From contig CAMWTD010000133.1 in the NCBI GenBank assembly GCA_947177085.1, forward strand, positions 1 to 6,205: a DNA stretch of 6,205 nucleotides. The letters run 5' to 3'. The position numbers and the translations under genes are program-made. Under the pieces are notes generated by a model that was not told the origin of the DNA, did no database searches, and saw nothing but the letters and a program-made list of their open reading frames with translations. Positions 1-5,961 of this stretch are shown here, piece by piece (position 1 is the stretch's first letter; each line of letters begins with the position of its first letter). The stretch comes from an uncultured Desulfovibrio sp. GTDB taxonomy: Bacteria > Desulfobacterota > Desulfovibrionia > Desulfovibrionales > Desulfovibrionaceae.

Positions 1-96
1 ATCTATTCCATCTGCGAGGCATTAAAAATCAGGCCCGAAGAATTTTTCTGCGTGGTTGAAAAATACCGCCAAAAATTGCTGGATGAAATCAAATAA
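1..96 (+). CDS. 3' end of a probable HTH (Cro/CI, XRE-type) regulator, partial
   Basis: Frame +1 is open from the window edge to TAA at 94-96 and gives a 31-residue C-terminus. The segment IYSICEALKIRPEEFF resembles the last helix and tail of Cro/CI-type HTH domains (pattern: I..IA.ALg..P.eff), and is followed by a short charged tail ending LLDEIK. The stretch is only about 37% G+C (36 of 96 bases), far below the genes to its right, so it may be recently acquired or the edge of a mobile element. The start and most of the protein lie outside the window. The HTH assignment is an inference from a short motif, and the fragment could belong to another small protein. Confidence 0.55.
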   Translation: MYSICEALKIRPEEFFCVVEKYRQKLLDEIK

Positions 97-129
97 CATC
101 CACCGGGCCGCTTCCTCCTCGTGCCTTCC

Positions 130-158
130 TTGCCATTGGCTGCCCTTCTGCGTAAAAT
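130..158 (+). promoter_or_regulatory. candidate sigma70 promoter of the YczE-like gene
   Basis: TTGCCA (130-135) and TAAAAT (153-158) each match the sigma70 consensus at 5 of 6 positions, with the ideal 17-base spacer. Transcription would begin near 165, giving a leader of about 58 bases before the ATG at 223. It is the best-scoring promoter-like pair I see in the window. The rest of the intergenic stretch 97-222 is AT-rich and contains a tandem 9-base repeat (182-199). Confidence 0.6.
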
Positions 159-181
159 ATAGTTCTTAACTGCGTATTTTA

Positions 182-199
182 TCAATCATTTCAATCGTT
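182..199 (+). repeat. tandem 9-base repeat in the YczE-like gene leader
   Basis: TCAATCATT (182-190) is followed directly by TCAATCGTT (191-199), identical except for one base, between the predicted transcription start and the ribosome site. It may be chance in an AT-rich leader, or a small protein-binding site. Confidence 0.3.
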
Positions 200-222
200 T
201 TCAGGGGGGGCCTTTCTTTCCC

Positions 223-834
223 ATGCCTTTGCGCCTTCTCGTCTTTTTTGTGGGCCTCGGCTGCGTCGCCTTCGGAGTTGCCGTCACCACCAAGGCCCTG
301 CTCGGCACAACGCCCATCGCCGCCCTCCCCTATTCCCTGTCCCTCATCTTTCCCTCCGTTTCCTTCGGCGCGTGCGTCATCGGCTTCAATCTCGCGCTTA
401 TTGCGGCTGAGTGGGCGCTTTTGCGCAGCCGCATCCGCTTCTGGGCGATTTTTCTCCAGGCCTTCCTCGCCTGTATCTTCGGGACCTGCGTGGACGGCTC
501 CATGTTCGCGCTGCTGGGCTGGGACCCGCACACCTACCTTACGCGCGTCCTCTGGGTGGCGGGGGGCTCAATGCTCATCGGCGTGGGCGCCTTCCTCACC
601 ATCCGGGCCAATATCGCGGTGCTTCCCTATGACGCCTTCGTGCTCGCCCTTGCCGCGGTGACGGCCAAGGATTTCGGCCGGCTGCGCATGCTTTGCGACG
701 TTGTGATGAGCCTTTCCGCCCTTCTGCTGTGCTGGATCGTGCTCAATGACCTCGCGGGCGTACGCGAGGGCACCATCCTCGCCAGCCTGCTCACGAGCCC
801 CATGATCCGGCTCCTGATGCGCTTCACAAAGTGA
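223..834 (+). CDS. YczE/YitT-type integral membrane protein
   Basis: This 203-residue protein is very hydrophobic, with membrane segments near residues 3-23, 43-66, 73-99, 107-127, 131-147 and 156-175. Two similar stretches, GVAVTTKALLGTTPIAALPY (about 18-37) and a matching one near 121-136 (GAFLTIRANIAVLPYDA), look like the internal repeat of the YczE/YitT family. The C-terminal REGTILASLL...P-I-R motif (about 181-196) also fits. The family has no established transport substrate. ATG 223 is the only standard start after the in-frame stop at 160-162, and a G-rich ribosome site (AGGGGGGG, 203-210) lies 12 bases upstream, which is rather far. The gene stands alone behind its own promoter and converges on modC with a 26-base gap. 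Nothing here ties it to metal metabolism. Confidence 0.82.
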   Translation: MPLRLLVFFVGLGCVAFGVAVTTKALLGTTPIAALPYSLSLIFPSVSFGACVIGFNLALIAAEWALLRSRIRFWAIFLQAFLACIFGTCVDGSMFALLGWDPHTYLTRVLWVAGGSMLIGVGAFLTIRANIAVLPYDAFVLALAAVTAKDFGRLRMLCDVVMSLSALLLCWIVLNDLAGVREGTILASLLTSPMIRLLMRFTK

Positions 835-838
835 GCGC

Positions 839-852
839 GGCGGTGGGCCGCC
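839..852. terminator. weak hairpin between convergent genes
   Basis: GGCGG (839-843), loop TGGG, CCGCC (848-852) forms a short all-GC stem in the 26-base gap between the YczE-like gene and modC. Neither strand has a real T-run after it, so it is a poor intrinsic terminator, although it could slow polymerase from either side. Confidence 0.25.
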
Positions 853-860
853 CCCTTCTG

Positions 861-1532
861 CTACGCGAGGGACGCGCGGCCGCCCTCAAAGACGACGCGC
901 GTGTCCCCGAAGGCTTCCGCGTCCGCGGGGTCATGGGTGATGATGATTGAGGGGATGGCGAGCGCCCCCAGGAGGTCCCGGATTTCCCGGCGCAGGGCCT
1001 CGCGCAGGGGCACGTCCAGCGCGGAAAAGGGCTCGTCCATGAGCAGGAGGCGCGGCGCGGCGTTGAGCGCCCGCGCGAGCGCCGCCCGCTGGCGCTGCCC
1101 GCCGGAAAGCTCGTGCGGATAGCGGCCGCCAAGCTGCGGGATGCGGAAGCGCTCCAGCATCGCCAGGGCCTCGTCCCGCTCCTGTCCGCCCACTACCCGG
1201 CCGAAGAGCCCGGTATGGGCATAGGCCACATTCTGGAGAACGGTGAGATGCGGGAAAAGGGCATAGTCCTGGGGTACATAGCCCACCCCGCGTTGGCGCG
1301 CGGGGAGGCGCACGCCCTCCCTGCTGTCGAAAAAGACGGCGTCGCCCACCGCGATGCGGCCGCTGTCCGGCATAAGCAGGCCGGCGATGCACTGCAGGGT
1401 GAGGGTCTTGCCCGAGCCCGAGGGGCCGAAAAACACGGCGTTGCGGGTCCCCGGCGGAAGCGTGAAACCGGCTTCCAGCCGAAAGGGCGCGGGCCCGCGC
1501 GCGACCTGCTTTGAGATGTCGACGGACAGCAT
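861..1532 (-). CDS. modC: molybdate/tungstate ABC transporter ATP-binding protein ModC, short form
   Basis: This 223-residue cytoplasmic ATPase drives molybdate/tungstate import through ModB. Motifs in order: Walker A GPSGSGKT (36-43) followed by TLQCIAGL, typical of ModC; Q-loop VPQDYALFPHLTV (Q88); signature LSGGQ (142-146); Walker B LLLMDEP (162-168); D-loop SALD (170-173); switch histidine H200. The protein stops about 20 residues after the H-loop. The usual ModC of about 350 residues carries a C-terminal TOBE/Mop oxyanion-binding domain, which is absent here. The ATG at 1532-1530 overlaps the modB stop by one base (TGATG), so translation is probably coupled. The frame is open further upstream, but that part lies inside modB and would not resemble an ABC protein. 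All ATPase residues are intact, so it should be functional. Confidence 0.93.
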   Translation of the reverse strand: MLSVDISKQVARGPAPFRLEAGFTLPPGTRNAVFFGPSGSGKTLTLQCIAGLLMPDSGRIAVGDAVFFDSREGVRLPARQRGVGYVPQDYALFPHLTVLQNVAYAHTGLFGRVVGGQERDEALAMLERFRIPQLGGRYPHELSGGQRQRAALARALNAAPRLLLMDEPFSALDVPLREALRREIRDLLGALAIPSIIITHDPADAEAFGDTRVVFEGGRASLA

Positions 1533-2209
1533 CAGCGCAAACGCCGTTTGAGCAAGAGTTCCGCCCCGGCGAGCAGGGCCACGCAGAGCGCCGAGGTGAC
1601 GAGGGCAAGCATGGTGGCGCGCATGTCCTCCCCGGCCTGGAAGGCCGAATAGATGGCGAGCGCCAGGGTCTGGGTCTTGCCCGGGATATTGCCGGCAATC
1701 ATCAGGGTGGCCCCGAATTCGCCCATGCCGCGCGCAAAGGCCAGCATCACGCCGGCAAAGACGCCGCGCCAGGCAAGCGGCAGGGAGACGCTGAGGAAAA
1801 CGCGCCACTCCGAAGCCCCGAGGCTGCGCGCCGCGTCCTCATAGCGCGCGTCCACCCCCTCCAGCGCGGCGCGGGCGGATTTGTATATGAGCGGAAAAAT
1901 GACCACCGTGGCCGCCACCACGGCCCCCTGCCAGGAAAACATGAGCTGGATGCCCATATCGGCGAGCGCCTGCCCCAAGAGCCCGCGCCTGCCCACCAGC
2001 AGGATGAGGTAGTAGCCGAGCACCGTGGGCGGAAGCACCAGGGGCAAGGTGCAGAGGGCGTCCAGCACGGCCGGGAGCGGCCCGCGCCGGCGCGAGAGCC
2101 CCCACGCGGCGAGAATGGCGACCACGAAGGCAATCAGGGTCGCCACGCCCGCCACGCGCAGGGAAATGCCGAGCGGGACCACCACAAGGCTGGAAAGGGA
2201 GTCGTCCAT
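1532..2209 (-). CDS. modB: molybdate/tungstate ABC transporter permease ModB
   Basis: This inner-membrane channel subunit has 225 residues, with about five membrane helices (near 9-37, 49-72, 91-110, 149-172 and 201-219). The cytoplasmic EAA loop that docks on the ATPase is clear: EDAARSLGASEWRVFLSVSLP (about 124-144), followed by the family-typical GEFGATLMIAGNIPGKTQTL stretch (about 163-182). I use ATG 2209, 8 bases after the modA stop. A TTG at 2221 overlaps that stop (TTGA) and would add four residues, and the sequence does not decide between them because both have weak ribosome sites. The stop overlaps the modC start. The order modA-modB-modC and the tight packing indicate one transcript. 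Confidence 0.93.
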   Translation of the reverse strand: MDDSLSSLVVVPLGISLRVAGVATLIAFVVAILAAWGLSRRRGPLPAVLDALCTLPLVLPPTVLGYYLILLVGRRGLLGQALADMGIQLMFSWQGAVVAATVVIFPLIYKSARAALEGVDARYEDAARSLGASEWRVFLSVSLPLAWRGVFAGVMLAFARGMGEFGATLMIAGNIPGKTQTLALAIYSAFQAGEDMRATMLALVTSALCVALLAGAELLLKRRLR

Positions 2210-2217
2210 GCGCTCGT

Positions 2218-2976
2218 TCAAGGCCTGGAGAAGCCGTAGCGGGCCAGAACCCGCTGGCCTTCCGGCGAGAGCACGAAGTCGATGAATTCCTGCCCGGCCT
2301 TGGGGTTCGCGCCAGTGGTCGCCACGGCTATGGGGTAGAGCACGGGCTCGTGGTCGCCCACCACAAGGGCGATTTCCACCTTGTCGCCCATCTGCAGGGC
2401 GTCGGTGCGGTAGACAAAGCCCGCGTCAGCCTCGCCGCGCGCCACATAGGCGAGCGCCTGGCGCACGCTGGCCGCCTGCACGCATTCCGGCAAAAGCGCC
2501 TCCCACAGGCCCGCTGCGGCGAGGGCGTCGCGCGCGTAGCGCCCGGCGGGCACGGAATCCGGGTTGCCGATGGCGATGCGCTTCATGGCTTTCAAATCCG
2601 CCAGGTTGGCGGGCTTTTTGGCGCCCCTGGGCACGATGAGCACGAGGTCGTTAACGGCGAAGTTGCGCCGCGTGGCCGGATCGACCACCTTGGCTGCCAC
2701 GGCCTTGTCCATGGTCTGCTGGTCCGCCGAGGCGAAGACATCCGCCGGCGCCCCTTCCTCCAGTTGCTTGAGCAGCGGGTTGGAGGCGGCAAAGTTGGTG
2801 TTGACGTGAAGCCCGGGATGCGCCTTTTCAAACAGGGTCTTCATCTCGCCGAAGGCATCCGTGAGGCTGGCCGCCGCCGAGACCGTCATCTCCGCCGCCA
2901 CGGCATTGGCGGCGAGCCCCACGGCAAGTGCCGCGCCCGCGGCGACGCGGCAAATTTTCTCCAGAGGTTTTTTCAT
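2218..2976 (-). CDS. modA: periplasmic molybdate/tungstate-binding protein ModA
   Basis: This 252-residue solute-binding protein captures the oxyanion in the periplasm and delivers it to ModB. A Sec signal peptide occupies residues 1-28 (basic MKK, hydrophobic core, cleavage probably after VAA before EMTVSA). ModA-family landmarks follow: SAAASLTDAF (33-42); NFAASNPLLKQLEEGAPADV (61-80), with a serine (S65) expected to contact the oxyanion; NDLVLIVP (109-116); GNPDSVPAGRYA (137-148); and RQALAYVARGEADAGFVYRT (172-191). ATG 2976 is chosen because it begins the signal peptide and has AAGGAG (2990-2985) upstream. The open frame extends beyond it but would add a non-secretory leader. Molybdate and tungstate cannot be distinguished by eye. 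It is the first gene of the minus-strand operon, divergent from the TunR-like gene. Confidence 0.95.
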   Translation of the reverse strand: MKKPLEKICRVAAGAALAVGLAANAVAAEMTVSAAASLTDAFGEMKTLFEKAHPGLHVNTNFAASNPLLKQLEEGAPADVFASADQQTMDKAVAAKVVDPATRRNFAVNDLVLIVPRGAKKPANLADLKAMKRIAIGNPDSVPAGRYARDALAAAGLWEALLPECVQAASVRQALAYVARGEADAGFVYRTDALQMGDKVEIALVVGDHEPVLYPIAVATTGANPKAGQEFIDFVLSPEGQRVLARYGFSRP

Positions 2977-2987
2977 GGCCTCTCTCC

Positions 2988-3017
2988 TTGCTGGAAGGGA
3001 ATTTTTCCTGATAGTAT
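2988..3017 (+). promoter_or_regulatory. weak candidate promoter of the tunR-mobA-moaA operon
   Basis: TTGCTG (2988-2993) and TAGTAT (3012-3017, 4 of 6) are 18 bases apart on the plus strand. The -10 box sits on the same bases as the minus-strand TACTAT, so the two promoters would face each other and exclude one another. Transcription would start near 3024, directly at the inverted repeat. Both boxes are poor, so this is a suggestion only. Confidence 0.25.
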
Positions 3018-3038
3018 CCACCCGGTGCGCGCCTGCAA
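3011..3038 (-). promoter_or_regulatory. candidate modABC promoter
   Basis: On the minus strand TACTAT (3016-3011) is a fair -10 box (5 of 6). It is preceded after 16 bases by a poor -35, TTGCAG (3038-3033, only TTG matching). A weak -35 is typical of promoters that need an activator, and TunR proteins are known to activate modA in Desulfovibrio. The predicted start is near 3004, giving a leader of about 28 bases. The -35 lies inside the inverted repeat at 3025-3047. Confidence 0.45.
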
Positions 3039-3061
3039 CCTGCGCACGATTTTGACCAAAA
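3024..3061. promoter_or_regulatory. candidate TunR operator region: two inverted repeats
   Basis: GTGCGC (3025-3030) and GCGCAC (3042-3047) form a perfect 6-base inverted repeat with an 11-base centre. Immediately beside it TTTTG (3050-3054) and CAAAA (3057-3061) form a second one with a 2-base centre. Together they lie between the divergent modA and tunR-like genes, overlapping and upstream of the modA -35. TunR proteins are reported to bind a roughly 30-base motif upstream of mod genes. I do not recall that motif well enough to match it, so the assignment rests on symmetry and position. Confidence 0.5.
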
Positions 3062-3081
3062 CGCGCCCATGCCGGGCCGCC

Positions 3082-3088
3082 GGAGAGA
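3082..3088 (+). promoter_or_regulatory. ribosome binding site fixing the tunR-like start
   Basis: GGAGAGA (3082-3088) lies just upstream of ATG 3093, with GGAG 7 bases from it. The earlier in-frame ATG at 3069 has no purine-rich site before it, so 3093 is preferred. Confidence 0.6.
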
Positions 3089-3092
3089 ACGC

Positions 3093-4175
3093 ATGGCCGC
3101 TGCCCGAGGAACGACAGGGAAGGAAACGACGCCGGCGCACTCCACCGGGGCCGCGACGCCCCAAAAGCGGCCCCGCGCCGCGCCTCCATCGCGCGGGCTT
3201 ACCGAGGCCGAGCTTCTCGCCGCCGAGATCTGGCTGGAGGAGCGGCTCTATGCAGCCGACGGGCCCCGTCTCCGGCATCCGCGTGTGCGGCTCTGGTTCA
3301 TCTTCATGCTTTTGCGCCACGCGGGCCTGCAACTGGTGGAGATTTTCCGGCTCAGCGGGGAATGTCTTGATTTCGGGTGCGCCCTGTTGCATGTGCCAGG
3401 CCCCCGGGGGGAGGCGGCCCGGGAAGTGCCCCTGCCTCCCGCCGTTGCCAAAAAGCTCGGCACGGTATGGGCAGCCTGGGAGGGCCGGGAACAGGCGCGG
3501 CCCTTCCTCTGCGACGCAAGCCGCGTGCGCCGCAGCCTCCACCAGTGCGCCCTGGCCTGCGGCCTCAACCCGGTGCTTTTCACGGCGCGCGGGCTGCGCC
3601 GCCACCGGGGCCTTGAGCTCGCGGCCGCGGGCGTCCACCCCTCGCTGGTGGACGCCTTCCTCGGCCGGGACGCCGCGGAAAGGAAAAGCCTCGTGCGCTT
3701 TGACGCCGATGCGGCCAGGCGGCTTTTGCGCGAGCGCATTCAGGGATACGCGCGCACGAGCGCGCGCAACCATTTTCGCGGCCGCGTCACCCGGGTGCGC
3801 CACACGGGGCTGCTCGCCGACGTGGCCTTTGCCACGGCTTCCGGGCTTGAGATCCGCGCGCGCATCACGGGGCGGAGCTGCCGCTCCCTGGGGCTCGCGC
3901 CGGGCGTCATCGTGAGCGGGGCGGTCAAGGCCTTGTGGATCGAGGCACGGCCGGAAACCGCGGGGGGCAGGCCGGCCGACGGGGCCAACCGCCTTGCCGG
4001 GACTGTCGACGCCGTCCGCCGTGATGATGACTATGCCGAAACGCTCATCACCCTTGATGACGGCGGCGAGGCCTGTTCAGTGCGCCCCGTCGCGGAAATG
4101 GAGTGGCTCCGGGAGCCCGGGGCGCGGGTCGAGATATTCTTCAGCCCGGCGGCGGTTATCCTGACCGTCGGCTAA
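3093..4175 (+). CDS. tunR: TunR-like tungstate/molybdate-responsive regulator (recombinase-derived DNA-binding domain plus two TOBE/Mop domains)
   Basis: The protein has 360 residues. Residues about 36-215 follow a XerC/D tyrosine-recombinase fold, but the catalytic set is broken. The first arginine (GLR in active enzymes) is Gln80 in HAGLQLVEIFRL. The HxxR box is RGLR (166-169), so its His is lost. LGH is LGR (190-192). No tyrosine occurs between 193 and 218 where the nucleophile should be. Residues 223-287 are a TOBE/Mop domain starting with the SARN-x-F-x-G-x-V signature, and about 298-360 are a second, more divergent and acidic one. This combination is that of TunR, known in sulfate reducers to control modABC and respond to tungstate. 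It should therefore bind DNA without cutting it and sense oxyanion through the TOBE pair. The gene is divergent from modA and leads mobA and moaA. ATG 3069 would add eight residues. Confidence 0.85.
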   Translation: MAAARGTTGKETTPAHSTGAATPQKRPRAAPPSRGLTEAELLAAEIWLEERLYAADGPRLRHPRVRLWFIFMLLRHAGLQLVEIFRLSGECLDFGCALLHVPGPRGEAAREVPLPPAVAKKLGTVWAAWEGREQARPFLCDASRVRRSLHQCALACGLNPVLFTARGLRRHRGLELAAAGVHPSLVDAFLGRDAAERKSLVRFDADAARRLLRERIQGYARTSARNHFRGRVTRVRHTGLLADVAFATASGLEIRARITGRSCRSLGLAPGVIVSGAVKALWIEARPETAGGRPADGANRLAGTVDAVRRDDDYAETLITLDDGGEACSVRPVAEMEWLREPGARVEIFFSPAAVILTVG

Positions 4176-4187
4176 GGTCGCCACCCC

Positions 4188-4198
4188 GGAGAGGGAAG
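4188..4198 (+). promoter_or_regulatory. ribosome binding site supporting the GTG start of mobA
   Basis: GGAGAGGGAAG lies in the 25-base gap after the tunR-like stop, with GGAG 9 bases before GTG 4201. The next ATG (4270) falls inside the nucleotide-binding motif, so the GTG start is needed. Confidence 0.65.
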
Positions 4199-4200
4199 CT

Positions 4201-4860
4201 GTGGAAAGCCTGGAAAGCCCGTGGCCCGGGACGGCCGGGGCCGTCCTCGCCGGCGGCCGCTCCCGCCGCATGGGGACGGACAAGGCGGAAATCGAAATTT
4301 CCGGCGAAACCCTGCTCGCCCGCGCATGGCGTCTTGTGACCTCGCTCGTGCGCCCTGCCTGGGTGTGCTGCTCCCCGCTCCGGCCGCGGCCCGGATATCC
4401 CTGCCTTGTGGATGCTGCGGAGGGGGAGGGGCCCGCGCGCGGCGTGGCGGCGGCGCTTGAGGCCGCGCAAGAGCGCGGGGCCGGGCGCGTGCTGGTGCTC
4501 GCCTGCGACCTGCCCCGCCTGACGCGGAAGCTGCTGGCCAACCTGCTGGACGCCCCGGCTCCGCCCGATACTCTTGCCACCGTGTATGCCGACGCCGCAA
4601 CGGGCAAGGCCGAGATGCTCGTGGGCGTCTACGCCGTGGCGGCCCTGCCGTATCTCCAGTCCGGCCTCGCCAGCGGGGAACGCTCCCTTTTTCGCCTCAT
4701 TCCGCCGCAACGGCTGCAAAGGCTGTCCTACGGGCCGGACGCTGCGCCCCTGTTCCTCAATTGCAATACCAAGGCCGACCTCGCGGGGTTTTGGGGCAGG
4801 GGGGAGCAGGGAAAAAACAGCGTGGGCGCACCTTTCCCAAAGCGCGAAAATCCACTATGA
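4201..4860 (+). CDS. mobA: molybdenum cofactor guanylyltransferase MobA
   Basis: This 219-residue cytoplasmic enzyme transfers GMP from GTP to Mo-molybdopterin to give the guanine dinucleotide form of the cofactor (bis-MGD type), used by enzymes such as formate dehydrogenases of the DMSO-reductase family. The nucleotide-binding signature LAGGRSRRMGTDK is at 16-28, GPARG at 77-81 (GPLAG in many homologues), LACDLP with the metal-binding Asp103 at 100-105, and NCNTKADL, the typical late N-x-N-T-x-x-D-L motif, at 187-194. It starts with GTG 25 bases after the tunR-like stop. A charged tail of about 25 residues follows the last motif and makes it a little longer than E. coli MobA (about 194 residues). 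No mobB is present in the window. A related cytidylyltransferase (MocA-like) is possible, but the motifs fit MobA better. Confidence 0.85.
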   Translation: MESLESPWPGTAGAVLAGGRSRRMGTDKAEIEISGETLLARAWRLVTSLVRPAWVCCSPLRPRPGYPCLVDAAEGEGPARGVAAALEAAQERGAGRVLVLACDLPRLTRKLLANLLDAPAPPDTLATVYADAATGKAEMLVGVYAVAALPYLQSGLASGERSLFRLIPPQRLQRLSYGPDAAPLFLNCNTKADLAGFWGRGEQGKNSVGAPFPKRENPL

Positions 4861-4918
4861 CTGCCTGGATGCTTTTGGGCCTTGTCGTGCCACCGCAACA
4901 GCCTGAAGGGGAGGAACC

Positions 4919-5914
4919 ATGCTTCCGGACAGACACGGACGCATCGCGCGCTACCTGCGCGTTTCCGTGACTGATCGCTGCAACTTCCACTGCAGCTATT
5001 GCCGCAGCGCTGACAAGGAGCGCCCGCTCTCGCATGAGCGCATCCTGCGCTACGAGGAAATCCTGCGGCTGGTGGACATTGCGGTGGCGCACGGCATCCG
5101 CAAGGTGCGCGTGACCGGGGGCGAGCCCTTCATGCGCAAGGATTGCGACGCCTTCCTCGTCATGCTGCGCAAGCGGCATCCCGGGCTGCGCCTGGCCGTC
5201 ACGAGCAATGGCAGCCTGCTTGCGCCGCATATTCCGCTTTTGCGCGCCCTCGGCGTCTCCTCCGTCAATCTCTCGCTGGACGCCTTTGACCGCGAGGTCT
5301 TCGCCCGCATCACCGGCCGCGACGAAGCGGCGCAGGTGCTCGCCGCGCTGGAGGGACTGTTGCGGGCCGGCCTCAGGGTCAAACTCAACGCGGTGGCCCT
5401 GCGCGGCGTGACCGAAGGCCAGTTGGACGACTTTATCCACGCGGCCATGACCATGCCCCTCGATGTGCGCTTCATCGAGCTCATGCCCCTGGGCGGCCAG
5501 ATCGACGCCGCACTCCTGTGGCCGGTGGAAGAAGTGCGGGACGCCGTCGCCAGTCGGGTGCGGCTGCTCGAAACGTCGGATGCCGGCCGGGACGCCATCC
5601 CCGGGCCCGCGCGCATGTTCGCTCTGAAGAACGGTCTGGGACGCATCGGCTTCATCGCCGCCACGGGCGACCACGCCTGCGCCCGCTGCAACCGGCTGCG
5701 CCTCACCAGCGACGGGGCCCTGCGCACCTGCCTCTTTTCCGGGCGCGAATACCGGCTTGCGGGCCTCTTGCGCCACACGCCGGGCCTCCCTGACGAGCGC
5801 ATCGCCCGCGTCCTTCGCCTCGCCTGCCTCGACCGGCCCCTGGGCGAGGCCCTCCTGAAGGCGGACGCCGTCCCCCCGCGCGGCAAGCGCCCCATGAACG
5901 CCCTGGGGGGCTAG
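4919..5914 (+). CDS. moaA: GTP 3',8-cyclase MoaA (radical SAM, molybdenum cofactor synthesis)
   Basis: This 331-residue cytoplasmic radical-SAM enzyme performs the first step of Moco synthesis, converting GTP to 3',8-cyclo-7,8-dihydro-GTP, the substrate of MoaC. The N-terminal 4Fe-4S motif CNFHCSYC uses C21, C25 and C28. The SAM-binding TGGEP is at 66-70, and TSNG and NLSLDAFDREVFARITGRD are at 95-98 and 117-135. The second, GTP-binding cluster motif C-x2-C-x13-C uses C254, C257 and C271 with CNRLRLTSDG. The chain ends in the conserved di-glycine tail (MNALGG), whose last residues insert into the active site. A strong purine-rich site, AAGGGGAGGAA (4906-4916), precedes the ATG at short spacing (about 4 bases from GGAGG). 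The gene is 58 bases after mobA, probably on the same transcript. All key residues are present. No moaC, moaD or moaE lies in the window. Confidence 0.96.
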   Translation: MLPDRHGRIARYLRVSVTDRCNFHCSYCRSADKERPLSHERILRYEEILRLVDIAVAHGIRKVRVTGGEPFMRKDCDAFLVMLRKRHPGLRLAVTSNGSLLAPHIPLLRALGVSSVNLSLDAFDREVFARITGRDEAAQVLAALEGLLRAGLRVKLNAVALRGVTEGQLDDFIHAAMTMPLDVRFIELMPLGGQIDAALLWPVEEVRDAVASRVRLLETSDAGRDAIPGPARMFALKNGLGRIGFIAATGDHACARCNRLRLTSDGALRTCLFSGREYRLAGLLRHTPGLPDERIARVLRLACLDRPLGEALLKADAVPPRGKRPMNALGG

Positions 5915-5961
5915 GCGCGCTCAGCCCTTCCGGAACCCTGCCAAAAATCGGCCTTTCCCGC

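Noticed and set aside
861..1808. A longer ModC starting at 1808 (315 residues)
   Set aside because: The extra 92 residues lie inside modB in another frame and do not resemble any ABC domain. ATG 1532 overlaps the modB stop in a typical coupled arrangement.
1511..2239. A 242-codon plus-strand open frame opposite modB
   Set aside because: Composition is rich in Gly, His, Arg and Glu without hydrophobic order or motifs. The opposite strand encodes a textbook ModB permease.
2218..3189. A longer ModA starting at 3189
   Set aside because: It would span the divergent promoter region and part of the tunR-like gene and bury the signal peptide. ATG 2976 has a good ribosome site and begins the signal peptide.
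2350..3915. A 521-codon plus-strand open frame
   Set aside because: It runs antisense through modA and then out of frame through the tunR-like gene. Its product has no recognisable motif and is Arg/Pro/Gly-rich, as expected for a shadow in GC-rich DNA. Both overlapped genes have clear families.
3093..4175. An active phage or plasmid integrase, and hence a mobile element
   Set aside because: The catalytic residues are missing, TOBE domains are attached, and the gene sits between mod and Moco genes. I see no flanking att-like direct repeats.
4861..4918. A Moco riboswitch upstream of moaA
   Set aside because: The 58-base gap between mobA and moaA is too short for the known Moco riboswitch, and I see no stable multi-stem structure in it.
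4757..5776. A 339-codon minus-strand open frame opposite moaA
   Set aside because: It is an antisense shadow of moaA with low-complexity His/Gln/Gly/Ala content and no family resemblance. moaA has all its cluster cysteines.
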